Of a stretch of DNA of 23,457 nt, positions 16,213-23,457 are shown piece by piece (positions within the stretch are counted from its first letter, which is position 1; each line of letters starts with the position of its first letter). Origin of the DNA: Streptomyces sp. NRRL S-118 (GTDB lineage Bacteria > Actinomycetota > Actinomycetes > Streptomycetales > Streptomycetaceae). The DNA lies in contig NZ_KL591003.1 of NCBI RefSeq assembly GCF_000716335.1, forward strand, positions 1 to 23,457, read 5' to 3'. Position numbers and translations under genes: made by a program. A model generated the notes under the pieces. It searched no databases, was not told the DNA's origin, and saw only the letters and a list, made by a program, of their open reading frames with translations.

Positions 16213-18628
16213 CGACCGTGCAGCCGCACGCCGCCGCCGAACACCACTACTGGCAGGGGGCCTTCATCGGCGACGAGGAGGCCGGGCGCCGCCTGGCCGC
16301 CCTGCCCGAGGCGGTCGAGAGCGCACTCGGTACGCCGCTGGAGACGGAGACCCTGCTGGCCGCGTGCGACGCCCTGGCGAGCGCCCTGCTCGACCCCGGG
16401 CACCCGGTGCGCGCCCGGCTCCTGCCCCATCTGCCCGAGGGCGAGGACCCGGCGGTCCTCGCCGAGCTCGGGGGCATGCTCGGCCGCCGGGAGCTCACGC
16501 GCAAGCTGCGCCGCGAGCTCGGCGGCGCCGCCCCGCAGCGGCTGAACCGTCCCGACGCCCGCGAGACCGTGTACGAGGCGTGGGCACCCGTCGGGCTGGT
16601 CGCGCACGTCGCACCGGGCAACGCCGCGACCGTCGCGCCGCTCAGCGTCGTCGAGGGGCTGCTCGCGGGCAACGTCAACGTCCTGAAGACCAGCAGCGGT
16701 GACACGCTGTTCACGCAGCATCTGCTGGCCGAGCTCGCCGCGCTGGACGCGACCGGTGCCATGGCCGCGCGCGTCGTCGTGCTGCGTTTCCCGTCCTCGC
16801 GGCAGGAGTGGCTGCGCCTGATGTGCGCGCCGGCCGACGCCGTCGCCGTGTGGGGCGGCGAGGGCGCGGTGGAGGGAGTCGCCGCCCATGTGCCGCCGGG
16901 CTGCCGCCTGGTGGAGTGGGGGCACCGCATCTCCTTCGCCTACCTCACGCGCGACGCGTGGGACGACGCGGCCACGCTGGACGCCCTGGTGGACGACGTC
17001 TGCCTCTACGAGCAGCAGGCGTGCGCCAGTCCTCAGGTGGTGTACCTCGACACGGAGTCCGACGCGGAGGTCTTCGCGTTCGCGGAGCGTTTCGCGGGTG
17101 TGCTGGCGGCACGGGGCCCGGCCCCAGCCGATCAGAGCCCGGATCTGGCGGAGGAGGCGGAGCTGACGACGACCGAGCTGATCGCGCGGCTGGAGGAACA
17201 CCTCGGGCTGACCCGGGTGTTCGCCGCCGACGACGGCTCGTGGCGGGTCATGGCCGACACCCGTCCGGCGCTCACCGCCTCCCCGCTGCACCGCAGCGTC
17301 TGGGTCAAGCCGCTGCCCCGGAAGCGGCTGATCGGCACGCTGCGCCCCATGCGACGTTACTTGCAGACCGCGGGCCTGGCGGGCAGCCGTACCGACATCT
17401 CCGAGCTCTCGCGTCTCGCCCTGGCCGCGGGCGTCACCCGGGTCACGCCCGTCGGCACCATGCACACCAGCTACTCCGGCGAGCCGCACGACGGGGTGTA
17501 CGCGCTCCAGCGCTACAGCCGCCGCGTGGCCGTGCGGGCGGACGAGCGGTTCGCCACCACCGCCTGCCTGGACGACCTGGCCCGTCCGGTCGTCCTTCCC
17601 CCACCCACCGGTCCGCTGCTCGGCAAGGAGGAGGTGCAGGAGCGGGCCGGGCAGGTCGCGCGCGCCGACGCCGAGTTGTACTTCCGCAGCGGCGGCACCA
17701 CGGGCGCGCCCGCCCTGTCGCTGTTCAGTTACGACGACTACGACACCCAGATGCACGCCGCCGCCCGAGGGCTGCTCGCCGCGGGTTACGACCCGCTGCG
17801 CGACCGTACGGCGAACCTCTTCTACTGCGGTGGCATGTACGGCAGTTTCATCAGCTTCTTCTCCATCCTGGAGCGGCTGGGCGGCGTCCAGCTGCCCCTG
17901 GCGGCCGGTCCCGATCACCGGGCCACGGCCGAGGCGCTGATCGCGCACGAGGCGGACACGCTCTTCGGGATGCCGTCGTACCTGTGGCAGCTGCTGCACG
18001 ACCAGGCCGACGCGCTGCGCGCGTACGGCGGCATCCGCAAGATCTTCTACGGCGGTGAGCAGTTCACCGACGAGCAGCGGCGCACGCTGAAGGAGGCCTT
18101 CGGCGTCGAGGTCGTCCGCTCCCTCACGTACGGCAGCACCGATCTCGGGCCGCTCGGCTACCAGTGCACCGAGAGCAGCGGCGGTGTGCACCACCTCCAC
18201 GCCGACCTGCACACGATGGAGATCCTCGAGCTCGACTCGGACAGGCCGGTGCCGGCCGGGGAGACGGGCCGCCTGGTCTTCAGCACCCATGCGCGGCGCG
18301 GCCAGGACCTGGGCCGTTACGTCATCGGCGACCTCGGCCGGGCCGTGCCCGGGCGCTGCGCCTGCGGCAGTCACGCCCCGCGCTTCGAGCTGCGCGGCCG
18401 GCTGGGCGACGTGATGCGGGTCGCCACGTACTTCCTCAACCACCGGCGTTTCGTGGCCCTCGCGGAGGAGAGCGGCTACCGGGGTGAGCTCCAGATCGTG
18501 CTCGTCGGGCAGGACGCCCGCGAGCGGCTCACCGTCCGCGTGGAGCGGTCGAGTCGGTGGACGGTTCGTCGCTGGACCGCAGTCCGACGAGCGGCAAGCT
18601 GCGCTGTGTGGTGGACACGCGGGGGTAG
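16209..18628 (+). CDS. LuxC-like acyl reductase fused to a PaaK-like adenylation domain, frameshifted near 3' end
   Basis: Residues 1 to about 470 are a LuxC-type acyl reductase that should take an activated acyl group on Cys272 (QQACASPQ) and reduce it with NAD(P)H to an aldehyde. VGLVAHVAPGNAATVAPLS and NVNVLKTSSGDTLF are typical. Residues from about 485 on form an AMP-ligase domain with RSGGTTGAPA (P-loop, about 491-500), FYGGEQF, SLTYGSTDLG and a zinc-like Cys pair (CACG). In the LuxC/LuxE and GriC/GriD systems these two activities are on separate chains. After LTVRVE (18545) the frame is wrong. In the -1 frame AVESVDGSSLDRSP followed by SGKLRCVVDTRG ends at TAG 18628, the normal family end with the catalytic Lys. 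Comparison with the first operon gene suggests that about 35-40 residues are missing. Without correction the frame would run to 19076, over the next gene's start. Confidence 0.85.
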
Positions 18629-18991
18629 CTTCCCCTGTACTGCCGGACACGTGAGCCGTCATGTCCTGGGCGACACCGCCCGGCCCTGGTCACCGTGCCG
18701 TGTCCACGGAGCCCACGGCCAGGAGCAAGCCGTTCAGGTAGCGCCGGAGAGGAGACGCCTGCGCCAGGTGCTCGTCCCCGCCGCGCGCGACGTGTTCGAC
18801 GGCGCCCGCCTCCCCCGTTCTCTGGCCGCATTTCCCTCCCGGGACCCGCCCGCACGGCCGGCGGGCACACCTGATCCGGTGACACCGGGCGCCGGCCGCG
18901 CGGCCGGCGCCCGGGAGTCCGCGATTGCGCCCCGTATCGACGCGGAAGTCTCTAGGGTGGGAAGCCACAACGGTGTGCAGGGGGCGGATCG
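18629..18991. other. Intergenic region after the reductase operon
   Basis: These 363 bases hold no confident gene. A minus-strand frame (18690-18968) has good codon bias only in its last 35 codons and lacks a start with a ribosome site, so it may be debris. The region contains a perfect 30-base palindrome (listed separately). Close to the next gene, GGGGGCGG precedes ATG 18992 and should be its ribosome site. Confidence 0.5.
18885..18914. terminator. Perfect 30-base GC palindrome, likely terminator
   Basis: The 30 bases are identical to their reverse complement, made of CCGGGCGCCGGCCGC and its mirror image. RNA would fold into a very stable hairpin. There is no T run, which is usual for Streptomyces terminators. 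It lies 257 bases after the end of the reductase gene and 77 bases before the next start. It could end the operon or, being dyadic DNA, bind a protein. Confidence 0.55.
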
Positions 18992-19426
18992 ATGGAGCCG
19001 GTTTCAGCTGCTTTGCTGCTGGCCCTGGCCGGAGGTGCGGGCAGCGCCGCCGGCCAGCAGATGTGGACGGGCCTGAGCGCGCTCGTACGGCGGCCGTTCG
19101 GGCGCGGCGGGGATGTCGGTGGCTCCGGCGAGTCGCAGCTCCTCGCCCTCGAGCAGGCGCCGGACGAGGAACGGGCGCGGGATCTGGCCGCCGTGCTCAC
19201 GGCTCGCGCCGAGGCCGACCCGGTCTTCGCCCAGGCACTGGCGGCCTGGCGGCAGGAGACCATCGCGCGGATGCCGTCCACCGGGCAGGGGGACGTGCAC
19301 AGCACCGTCTGGGGCGGCCGACAGAACACCGTCGTCACCGGACGGGACTTTTCCGGCCCGCTCAGCTTCGGTACCCCGCCGTCCACGCCGGACGACGGCG
19401 CGCCGTCCTCGCCCTCGCGGGGATAG
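18992..19426 (+). CDS. Small conserved-type hypothetical protein, partner of the TPR-STAND protein
   Basis: This is a 144-residue protein of unknown function. A hydrophobic, Gly/Ala-rich first helix (about residues 4-22) is followed by a Trp-Thr-Gly-Leu stretch and a basic patch (LVRRPFGRG). A helical region (LALEQAPDEERARDLAAVL, then VFAQALAAWRQE) comes next, and the tail has the motif GGRQNTVVTGRDFSGPLSFG (108-127). The same motif occurs near the start of the following protein. Small proteins of this build often precede NTPase-TPR genes in Streptomyces. The ATG has GGGGGCGG upstream, and the stop lies two bases before the next start. The first helix may be a membrane anchor or may pack against the partner. 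Confidence 0.8.
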   Translation: MEPVSAALLLALAGGAGSAAGQQMWTGLSALVRRPFGRGGDVGGSGESQLLALEQAPDEERARDLAAVLTARAEADPVFAQALAAWRQETIARMPSTGQGDVHSTVWGGRQNTVVTGRDFSGPLSFGTPPSTPDDGAPSSPSRG

Positions 19427-19428
19427 GT

Positions 19429-22400
19429 ATGGCCGGCGGGCCCGGCGCAGGTGACGTGTACGGCAGCGTCTCCGGCGGCCGGCAGGACGTCGTGCTCACG
19501 GGCCGGGACTTCTTCGGGCCGGTCACCATCAACACGACCGGATCCGGGGTGCCGGCGTGTCTGCGGGACCCCGGGCGCTGGCCGTGGGCCGGCCGGTGGG
19601 ACGCGCTGGCCGCCGGTGCGCACCGGGCCCGCCCCGGCGAGGACGGGGGCGGCGTACCACCCTACGTCCCGCGGGACATCGACGCGGTGGTGCGCCAGCG
19701 GCTCGCTTCCGCTGCGGAACAGGGCGGGATGGTCCTTGTCGTCGGCGACTCGACCGCGGGCAAGACACGCGTCGCGTTCGAGGCGGTCCGCGACGTATTG
19801 CCGGAGCATCGGGTCCTGGTGCCTCTGCAGGGCAGTGACCTGCCGCCCGCCGTGGACGTGCTGGCCGGCCTGCGGGTGCCTTGTGTGGTGTGGCTGGACG
19901 ATCTGGAGAACTACCTCGGGCTCGACGGTCTCGAACCGAACCTGCTCGCCGAGCTGACCCGGCTGCGCGTGCCCGTGATGGCCACCATGCGTCTGCAGCA
20001 GTACCGGGCTTTCACCCCGTACGGCGACGACAGCCGGGCCGACCCTGCGGCCCGCCGCATTGCGGAGATCGGGGCGCGCGTCCTGAATCAGGTCGAGCCC
20101 GTCGAACTGGAACGGCTCTGGAGCGACGCCGAACTCGATCGCGCCGCCGAGTGCGGCGACCAGCGGATCATCGAGGGGCTCCTCCACCACGGAGCCTATG
20201 GGCTGGCGGAGTACCTCGCCGCGGGCCCGGCGCTCTGGCAGGAGTGGCGGCACGCGATGCGTGTCGGCGGGAACCCGCGCGGCGCAGCCCTGGTCGCCGC
20301 CGCCGTTGATCTGGCCCGGACGGGCCTGCGCGCCCCGTACCCCCTGCGCCTCCTGTCCGCACTCCACGAACGGCGCTTGGCCGACGCCGGCGGGCCGCGG
20401 CTGCGCCCCGAGGATCCGGCGGAGGCGCTGGCCTGGGCCACCCGTGTACGGCACGGTACTGCCAGCCTGCTGCTGCCCACCGACGATCCTGAGGCGTGGG
20501 CCGTCTTCGACTACCTCGTCGACCGGACCCGCACCCCGATCGGCGACGAAACGTGGCAGGCCGCCCTCGACCACGCGGCGGACGGGGCCGACCGATTCAC
20601 CATCGGCCTCAACGCCTACCGCGCCGACGCTCCCCGCTTCGCTGAAGAGGCCTGGCTGCCGCTGGCCACCGCGGGTGAGCCCAGCGCCGCGTTCAACCTC
20701 GGCAACCTGCACGTGCGGGCCGGTCGCGCCGAGGAGGCGGAGGAGTGGTTCGGCCGCGCCGTCGCAGCCGGACACACGCGCGCGGCCAACAACCTCGGCA
20801 TTCTGCTCACCGACGCGGGGCGTACCGAGGAAGCGGAGGCGGTGCTCCGTATCGCGTTCCACGTGGATCCCGCCGCCACCGTCAACAGCCTGGCCGGACT
20901 CCTCGTCGACAGCGGGCGCCAGGCCGAGGCCGAGGCGCTGCTCCGCCAGGCCGCCGACGAAGGGGTCACCATGGCGGCGGTCCACCTGGGCATCCTGCTC
21001 GTCCAGGCGGGGCGGACCGACGAGGCCGAACAGATGTATCGCCGGGCCGCGGACGCCGGCCACACCGGCGCCGCGTTCAATCTTGGGACCCTGCTGGTGA
21101 AGGCGGGTCGCCCCCACGAGGCGGAGCCGCTGCTGCGCCAGGCCGCCGAGGCGGGACACACCGGCGCCACGGTGAACCTCGGACTGCTGCTCACCCAGGC
21201 CGGACGCCAGGAGGAGGCCGAGCCGCTGCTGCGCCAGGCCGCCGAGGCGGGACACACACGCAGCAGCTTCAACCTGGGGGTGATTCTGCAGGACGCGGGG
21301 CGTACTGAGGAGGCCGAGCAGATGTACCGGAGTGCCTTCGACGGCGGACACAGCGGCGCCGCGGTCAACCTCGGACACCTGCTCGCCGACACCGGACGCG
21401 CCGAAGAAGCGGAGGCGCTGTACCGACGGGCCCTGGACGACGGCCACACGAACACGGCCATCCACCTGGCCGTCCTGCTGACCGACACCGGTCGTCTGAG
21501 CGAGGCGGAGGCAGTGTGCGGCCACGCGGCCGCCACCGGCGACACCGAGCCCGCGCTGGGGCTCGGCTACCACCTGGCCAGTGCGGGACGCACCGACGAA
21601 GCGGAGCGGCTGTACCGCAGAGCTGTCGACGCCGGGGACCCGACCGCCGCGGAAGTACTCGGCATCCAGCTCGCGCACACGGGCCGCATCGACGAGGCCG
21701 AGGCGCTGCTGCGCCGGGCCGCTGAGGCCGGGAGCACTGGCGCCGCGGTCAACCTCGGTGCTCTGCTCCTCAAGACTGGGCGTGACGACGAGGCCGAGAC
21801 CCTCTTGCGCGGCGCCGTCGACGCGGGCGCCACCGAGGCGGCGCCCAACCTGGGAGCGCTGCTCGCCCGGGCGGGGCGTGACGACGAGGCCGAAGCCGTA
21901 CTCCGCCTCACCGTGGTCACGGGGCACGAGGACTCGGTGTTCAACCTGGCCCTCGTCCTGGACCGTACGGGACGTACCGAAGAAGCCGAGGAGATGTACC
22001 GGCGCGCCCTCGCCGACGGCATCACGGACGCCGCCTACTACCTGGGCCTGATGCTGGAGCGCACCGGGACGGGCGACGCGAACGACGCGGTGCACCGCCT
22101 CGCCGCCAACGAAGTCCGGGGCAGGCACTTCACCCACCTTGTCCAGCAGCTCGTGGAAAGCGGCGGCATGGAGGACCTGGAGGCGAGGTACCGCGCCGCA
22201 GCGAACACCGGTGACGGCGACGCTGCCTTCGATCTCGCCGTCATCCTCTCGGAGACGGGACGCCTGGCGGAAGCCGAGGAGATGTACCGCCGAGCCAGCG
22301 GTGCCGGACACGGCAAGGCCTCCTACCACCTCGGCACCCTGTTCATGCGGACCGGGCGCACCGACGAGGCGGTGGAGACGTTCCAGCACGCCGCGGACGC

Positions 22401-22557
22401 CGGAGACCACGACGCCGCCAGCTCCCTCGGCGTCCTGCTGTTCCAGTCCGGACGGACGGAGGAAGCCGTCGCTGTCCTGCGCGCCGCCGCGGAAGCAGGC
22501 CACCCGGACGCCGCACACAACCTCGCCGTCGTGCTCGCCGAGTCGGATCACGAGTGA
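19429..22557 (+). CDS. STAND-type P-loop ATPase with C-terminal TPR-like repeats
   Basis: This is a 1042-residue cytoplasmic protein. ATG 19429 lies two bases after the previous stop, with GGGGATAGG upstream. Residues 10-36 carry the GGRQDVVLTGRDFFGPVTI motif shared with the neighbour. A P-loop ATPase follows, with Walker A GDSTAGKT (106-113) and Walker B VVWLDDLE (153-160), then a helical region to about 416. The C-terminal 625 residues are nineteen 32-residue repeats plus a partial one. This design (trigger, NTPase switch, repeat sensor) is that of STAND signalling proteins, which in bacteria act in regulation or antiphage defence. No effector domain such as a nuclease, TIR or CHAT is visible, so the effector may be the small neighbour or encoded elsewhere. 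Role is inferred. Confidence 0.88.
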   Translation: MAGGPGAGDVYGSVSGGRQDVVLTGRDFFGPVTINTTGSGVPACLRDPGRWPWAGRWDALAAGAHRARPGEDGGGVPPYVPRDIDAVVRQRLASAAEQGGMVLVVGDSTAGKTRVAFEAVRDVLPEHRVLVPLQGSDLPPAVDVLAGLRVPCVVWLDDLENYLGLDGLEPNLLAELTRLRVPVMATMRLQQYRAFTPYGDDSRADPAARRIAEIGARVLNQVEPVELERLWSDAELDRAAECGDQRIIEGLLHHGAYGLAEYLAAGPALWQEWRHAMRVGGNPRGAALVAAAVDLARTGLRAPYPLRLLSALHERRLADAGGPRLRPEDPAEALAWATRVRHGTASLLLPTDDPEAWAVFDYLVDRTRTPIGDETWQAALDHAADGADRFTIGLNAYRADAPRFAEEAWLPLATAGEPSAAFNLGNLHVRAGRAEEAEEWFGRAVAAGHTRAANNLGILLTDAGRTEEAEAVLRIAFHVDPAATVNSLAGLLVDSGRQAEAEALLRQAADEGVTMAAVHLGILLVQAGRTDEAEQMYRRAADAGHTGAAFNLGTLLVKAGRPHEAEPLLRQAAEAGHTGATVNLGLLLTQAGRQEEAEPLLRQAAEAGHTRSSFNLGVILQDAGRTEEAEQMYRSAFDGGHSGAAVNLGHLLADTGRAEEAEALYRRALDDGHTNTAIHLAVLLTDTGRLSEAEAVCGHAAATGDTEPALGLGYHLASAGRTDEAERLYRRAVDAGDPTAAEVLGIQLAHTGRIDEAEALLRRAAEAGSTGAAVNLGALLLKTGRDDEAETLLRGAVDAGATEAAPNLGALLARAGRDDEAEAVLRLTVVTGHEDSVFNLALVLDRTGRTEEAEEMYRRALADGITDAAYYLGLMLERTGTGDANDAVHRLAANEVRGRHFTHLVQQLVESGGMEDLEARYRAAANTGDGDAAFDLAVILSETGRLAEAEEMYRRASGAGHGKASYHLGTLFMRTGRTDEAVETFQHAADAGDHDAASSLGVLLFQSGRTEEAVAVLRAAAEAGHPDAAHNLAVVLAESDHE
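20680..22554 (+). repeat. Tandem 96-base repeats encoding 32-residue TPR-like units
   Basis: Nineteen full units of exactly 32 codons and one half unit lie in register with no insertion. The consensus is roughly TGAAxNLGxLLxxAG followed by RxEEAExxYRRAxxAGH. This is 2 residues shorter than a classical TPR and close to Sel1-like spacing. Units 15 and 16 (about 22024-22215) are the most degenerate. Two neighbouring units share 38 identical bases (21124-21161 and 21220-21257), which points to recent duplication or gene conversion. Confidence 0.9.
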
Positions 22558-23087
22558 GCAGCGGCGGGACGGCGGCGCCGGGCAGGAGGAGTGCCACGGC
22601 ACCGGGGCGGCAGCCCGCCGGAACAGCCGCATACCGCGGGCGCGGCACGGCGGAAGGGACAGCGCCGGCCGAAGGCCGACGGCGCGGCGCCGGAGGCGGT
22701 ACGGACGAGGCCGGACGACGCCAGGCGCGAAGCCGGGCCGCCGGCCGCGACGGCGATCGCCCCCAGCATCCGGAAGACCACAGCGACACCATCGGAGCCG
22801 GCCGGCGCCGCCGAAGCTGGAACGGGCACACGGAGCCGCAGTTGACGGCAAGCGGCGTAGCGGCGGGGCCCGGGCGGGCGGTGGGCGGTGGGCGGCGCGG
22901 ACGCCGGGACAACGAGCGCCGCCCCGCAGGGGCACGACGACGGAACGGCGACCGGGCCCGCCGACGACGGACCACTAACGCCGGCTCACTTCCGGACGAC
23001 AGCGACTATGATCTACGGTGACATCGCGTGTCGGTCACCGGCTGGGTGAGGCATGGAGGTGTCAGGAGATGCCCTCGGAGGCATTCC
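22558..23087. other. Long intergenic region, no confident gene
   Basis: These 530 bases are extremely GC-rich. A minus-strand frame at 22548-22829 has high third-position G/C and a short hydrophobic stretch, but no ribosome site, an unlikely Arg/Pro-rich end and no family resemblance. I do not call it. Between 22860 and 22900 there are repeated GGGCGG-type runs. The last part is less GC-rich and holds a likely promoter for the VOC gene. Confidence 0.55.
23007..23012 (+). promoter_or_regulatory. Possible -10 element for the VOC gene
   Basis: TATGAT matches the sigma-70-type -10 consensus closely, in an otherwise GC-rich region 75 bases upstream of the TTG start. The hexamer 17 bases upstream is a poor -35 match, so the promoter may be weak or need an activator. 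Confidence 0.35.
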
Positions 23088-23457
23088 TTGTCAGTCGAGT
23101 TGAACCACACGATCGTCCACGCCCGGGACAACCGGGAGTCAGCAGAGTTCTTCGCGGACCTGCTGGGCCTTGAGATCACCGCCGAGTGGGGCCCGTTCAT
23201 CGCGGTCGACCTGAGCAACGGCGTCACGCTGGACTTCGCAACAATCCCCGCGGACAAGATCACTCCCCAGCACTACGCTTTCTTGATCTCTGAAGAGGAG
23301 TTCGACGCGGCGTACGCGCGGATCACACAGCGCGGCATCGAGCACTACGCCGACCCGCGCAGGCAACTGCCCGGCACGATCAACCACAACGACGGCGGCC
23401 GCGGCGTGTACTTCATGGACCCGGTGGGCCACGCCATGGAACTCATCACCGTGCCGT
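23088..23457 (+). CDS. VOC-family protein (glyoxalase/bleomycin resistance fold), cut by the window edge
   Basis: About 123 residues are visible and the frame is open at the right border, so the protein is partial but probably nearly complete. It starts at TTG 23088, supported by GGAGG 6 bases upstream; the ATG at 23069 is in another frame. The sequence is a single VOC module. The opening LNHTIVHARD holds a likely metal ligand (His7). NRESAEFFADLLGLEI follows, then the middle strand FIAVDLSNGVTLDFA, and the end GVYFMDPVGHAMELIT carries the usual C-terminal Glu ligand. Such proteins are metal-dependent isomerases, dioxygenases, or thiol- or drug-binding resistance proteins. Which applies here is unknown. 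Confidence 0.9.
   Translation, partial: MSVELNHTIVHARDNRESAEFFADLLGLEITAEWGPFIAVDLSNGVTLDFATIPADKITPQHYAFLISEEEFDAAYARITQRGIEHYADPRRQLPGTINHNDGGRGVYFMDPVGHAMELITVP

Noticed and set aside
11305..18628. Reading of the operon as a bioluminescence (lux) operon
   Set aside because: No luxA/luxB luciferase or flavin reductase gene is present, and the extra adenylating enzymes, GNAT and exporter point to biosynthesis.
16011..18662. Very long minus-strand open frame (883 residues) opposite the LuxE/LuxC genes
   Set aside because: It is an antisense shadow caused by high GC; the plus strand carries recognisable enzyme motifs and coupled starts.
18690..18968. Minus-strand frame of 92 residues in the intergenic region
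   Set aside because: Only the last 35 codons look coding and no start with a ribosome site was found; it could be debris.
20680..22554. Regular 96-base repeats as a CRISPR-like or satellite array
   Set aside because: The repeats are in frame, protein-coding and diverged in the pattern of helical repeat proteins.
22548..22829. Minus-strand frame of 93 residues with a hydrophobic stretch
   Set aside because: It has no ribosome site, an Arg/Pro-rich tail and no recognisable family; codon bias alone is weak proof at this GC content.
18952..22935. Minus-strand open frame of 1327 residues opposite the TPR gene
   Set aside because: It is antisense to a repeat protein with clear Walker motifs and 32-residue units; its regularity only mirrors these repeats.

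Overview
The window looks like chromosomal DNA from a Streptomyces or a close actinomycete relative. It is very GC-rich with strong G/C preference at third codon positions, it uses GTG and TTG starts, and neighbouring genes are often joined by 4-base ATGA or GTGA overlaps. The gene families also fit: a TIGR04222 membrane protein, a kinase with an LppU-like sensor domain, a soluble bacterial P450, paired DUF1048 proteins, DUF2625 and a TPR-STAND protein. No tRNA, rRNA or CRISPR array was seen.

Layout. Positions 295-3337 (minus strand) hold a possible small Cys-rich protein, a transmembrane Ser/Thr kinase and a TIGR04222 membrane protein, with overlapping starts and stops. Positions 3541-4776 (plus) hold a stand-alone cytochrome P450 whose stop codon abuts a decayed IS5-family transposase (4785-5516, minus). 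Positions 5684-6826 (minus) carry a membrane-anchored hypothetical protein and a doubtful small Cys-rich frame. Positions 7005-8069 (plus) are a PadR regulator with two DUF1048 proteins behind a promoter rich in inverted repeats. Positions 8187-8690 are a graveyard of IS fragments, followed by a DUF2625 gene (minus), a gene-poor stretch of about 670 bases, and a five-helix membrane protein (minus).

The most interesting part is 11305-18628, a five-gene plus-strand operon in which every junction is a 4-base overlap. It encodes a PaaK/F390-synthetase-like adenylating enzyme, an MFS exporter, a two-domain GNAT acyltransferase, a LuxE-like acyl-protein synthetase, and a LuxC-like acyl reductase fused to another PaaK-like adenylation domain. 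The set suggests an ATP- and NAD(P)H-dependent carboxylic-acid reductase pathway, related in logic to LuxC/LuxE of bioluminescence and GriC/GriD of grixazone biosynthesis, with acyl transfer and export. There is no PKS or NRPS in view. The last gene carries a frameshift with an apparent deletion close to its 3' end, so the pathway may be damaged in this strain, or the assembly may be wrong there.

Positions 18992-22557 (plus) hold a small protein and a 1042-residue STAND-type ATPase with nineteen 32-residue TPR-like repeats. The two proteins share an unusual Gly-Gly-Arg-Gln / Gly-Arg-Asp-Phe motif and probably work together. The window ends inside a VOC-family gene that starts at TTG 23088.
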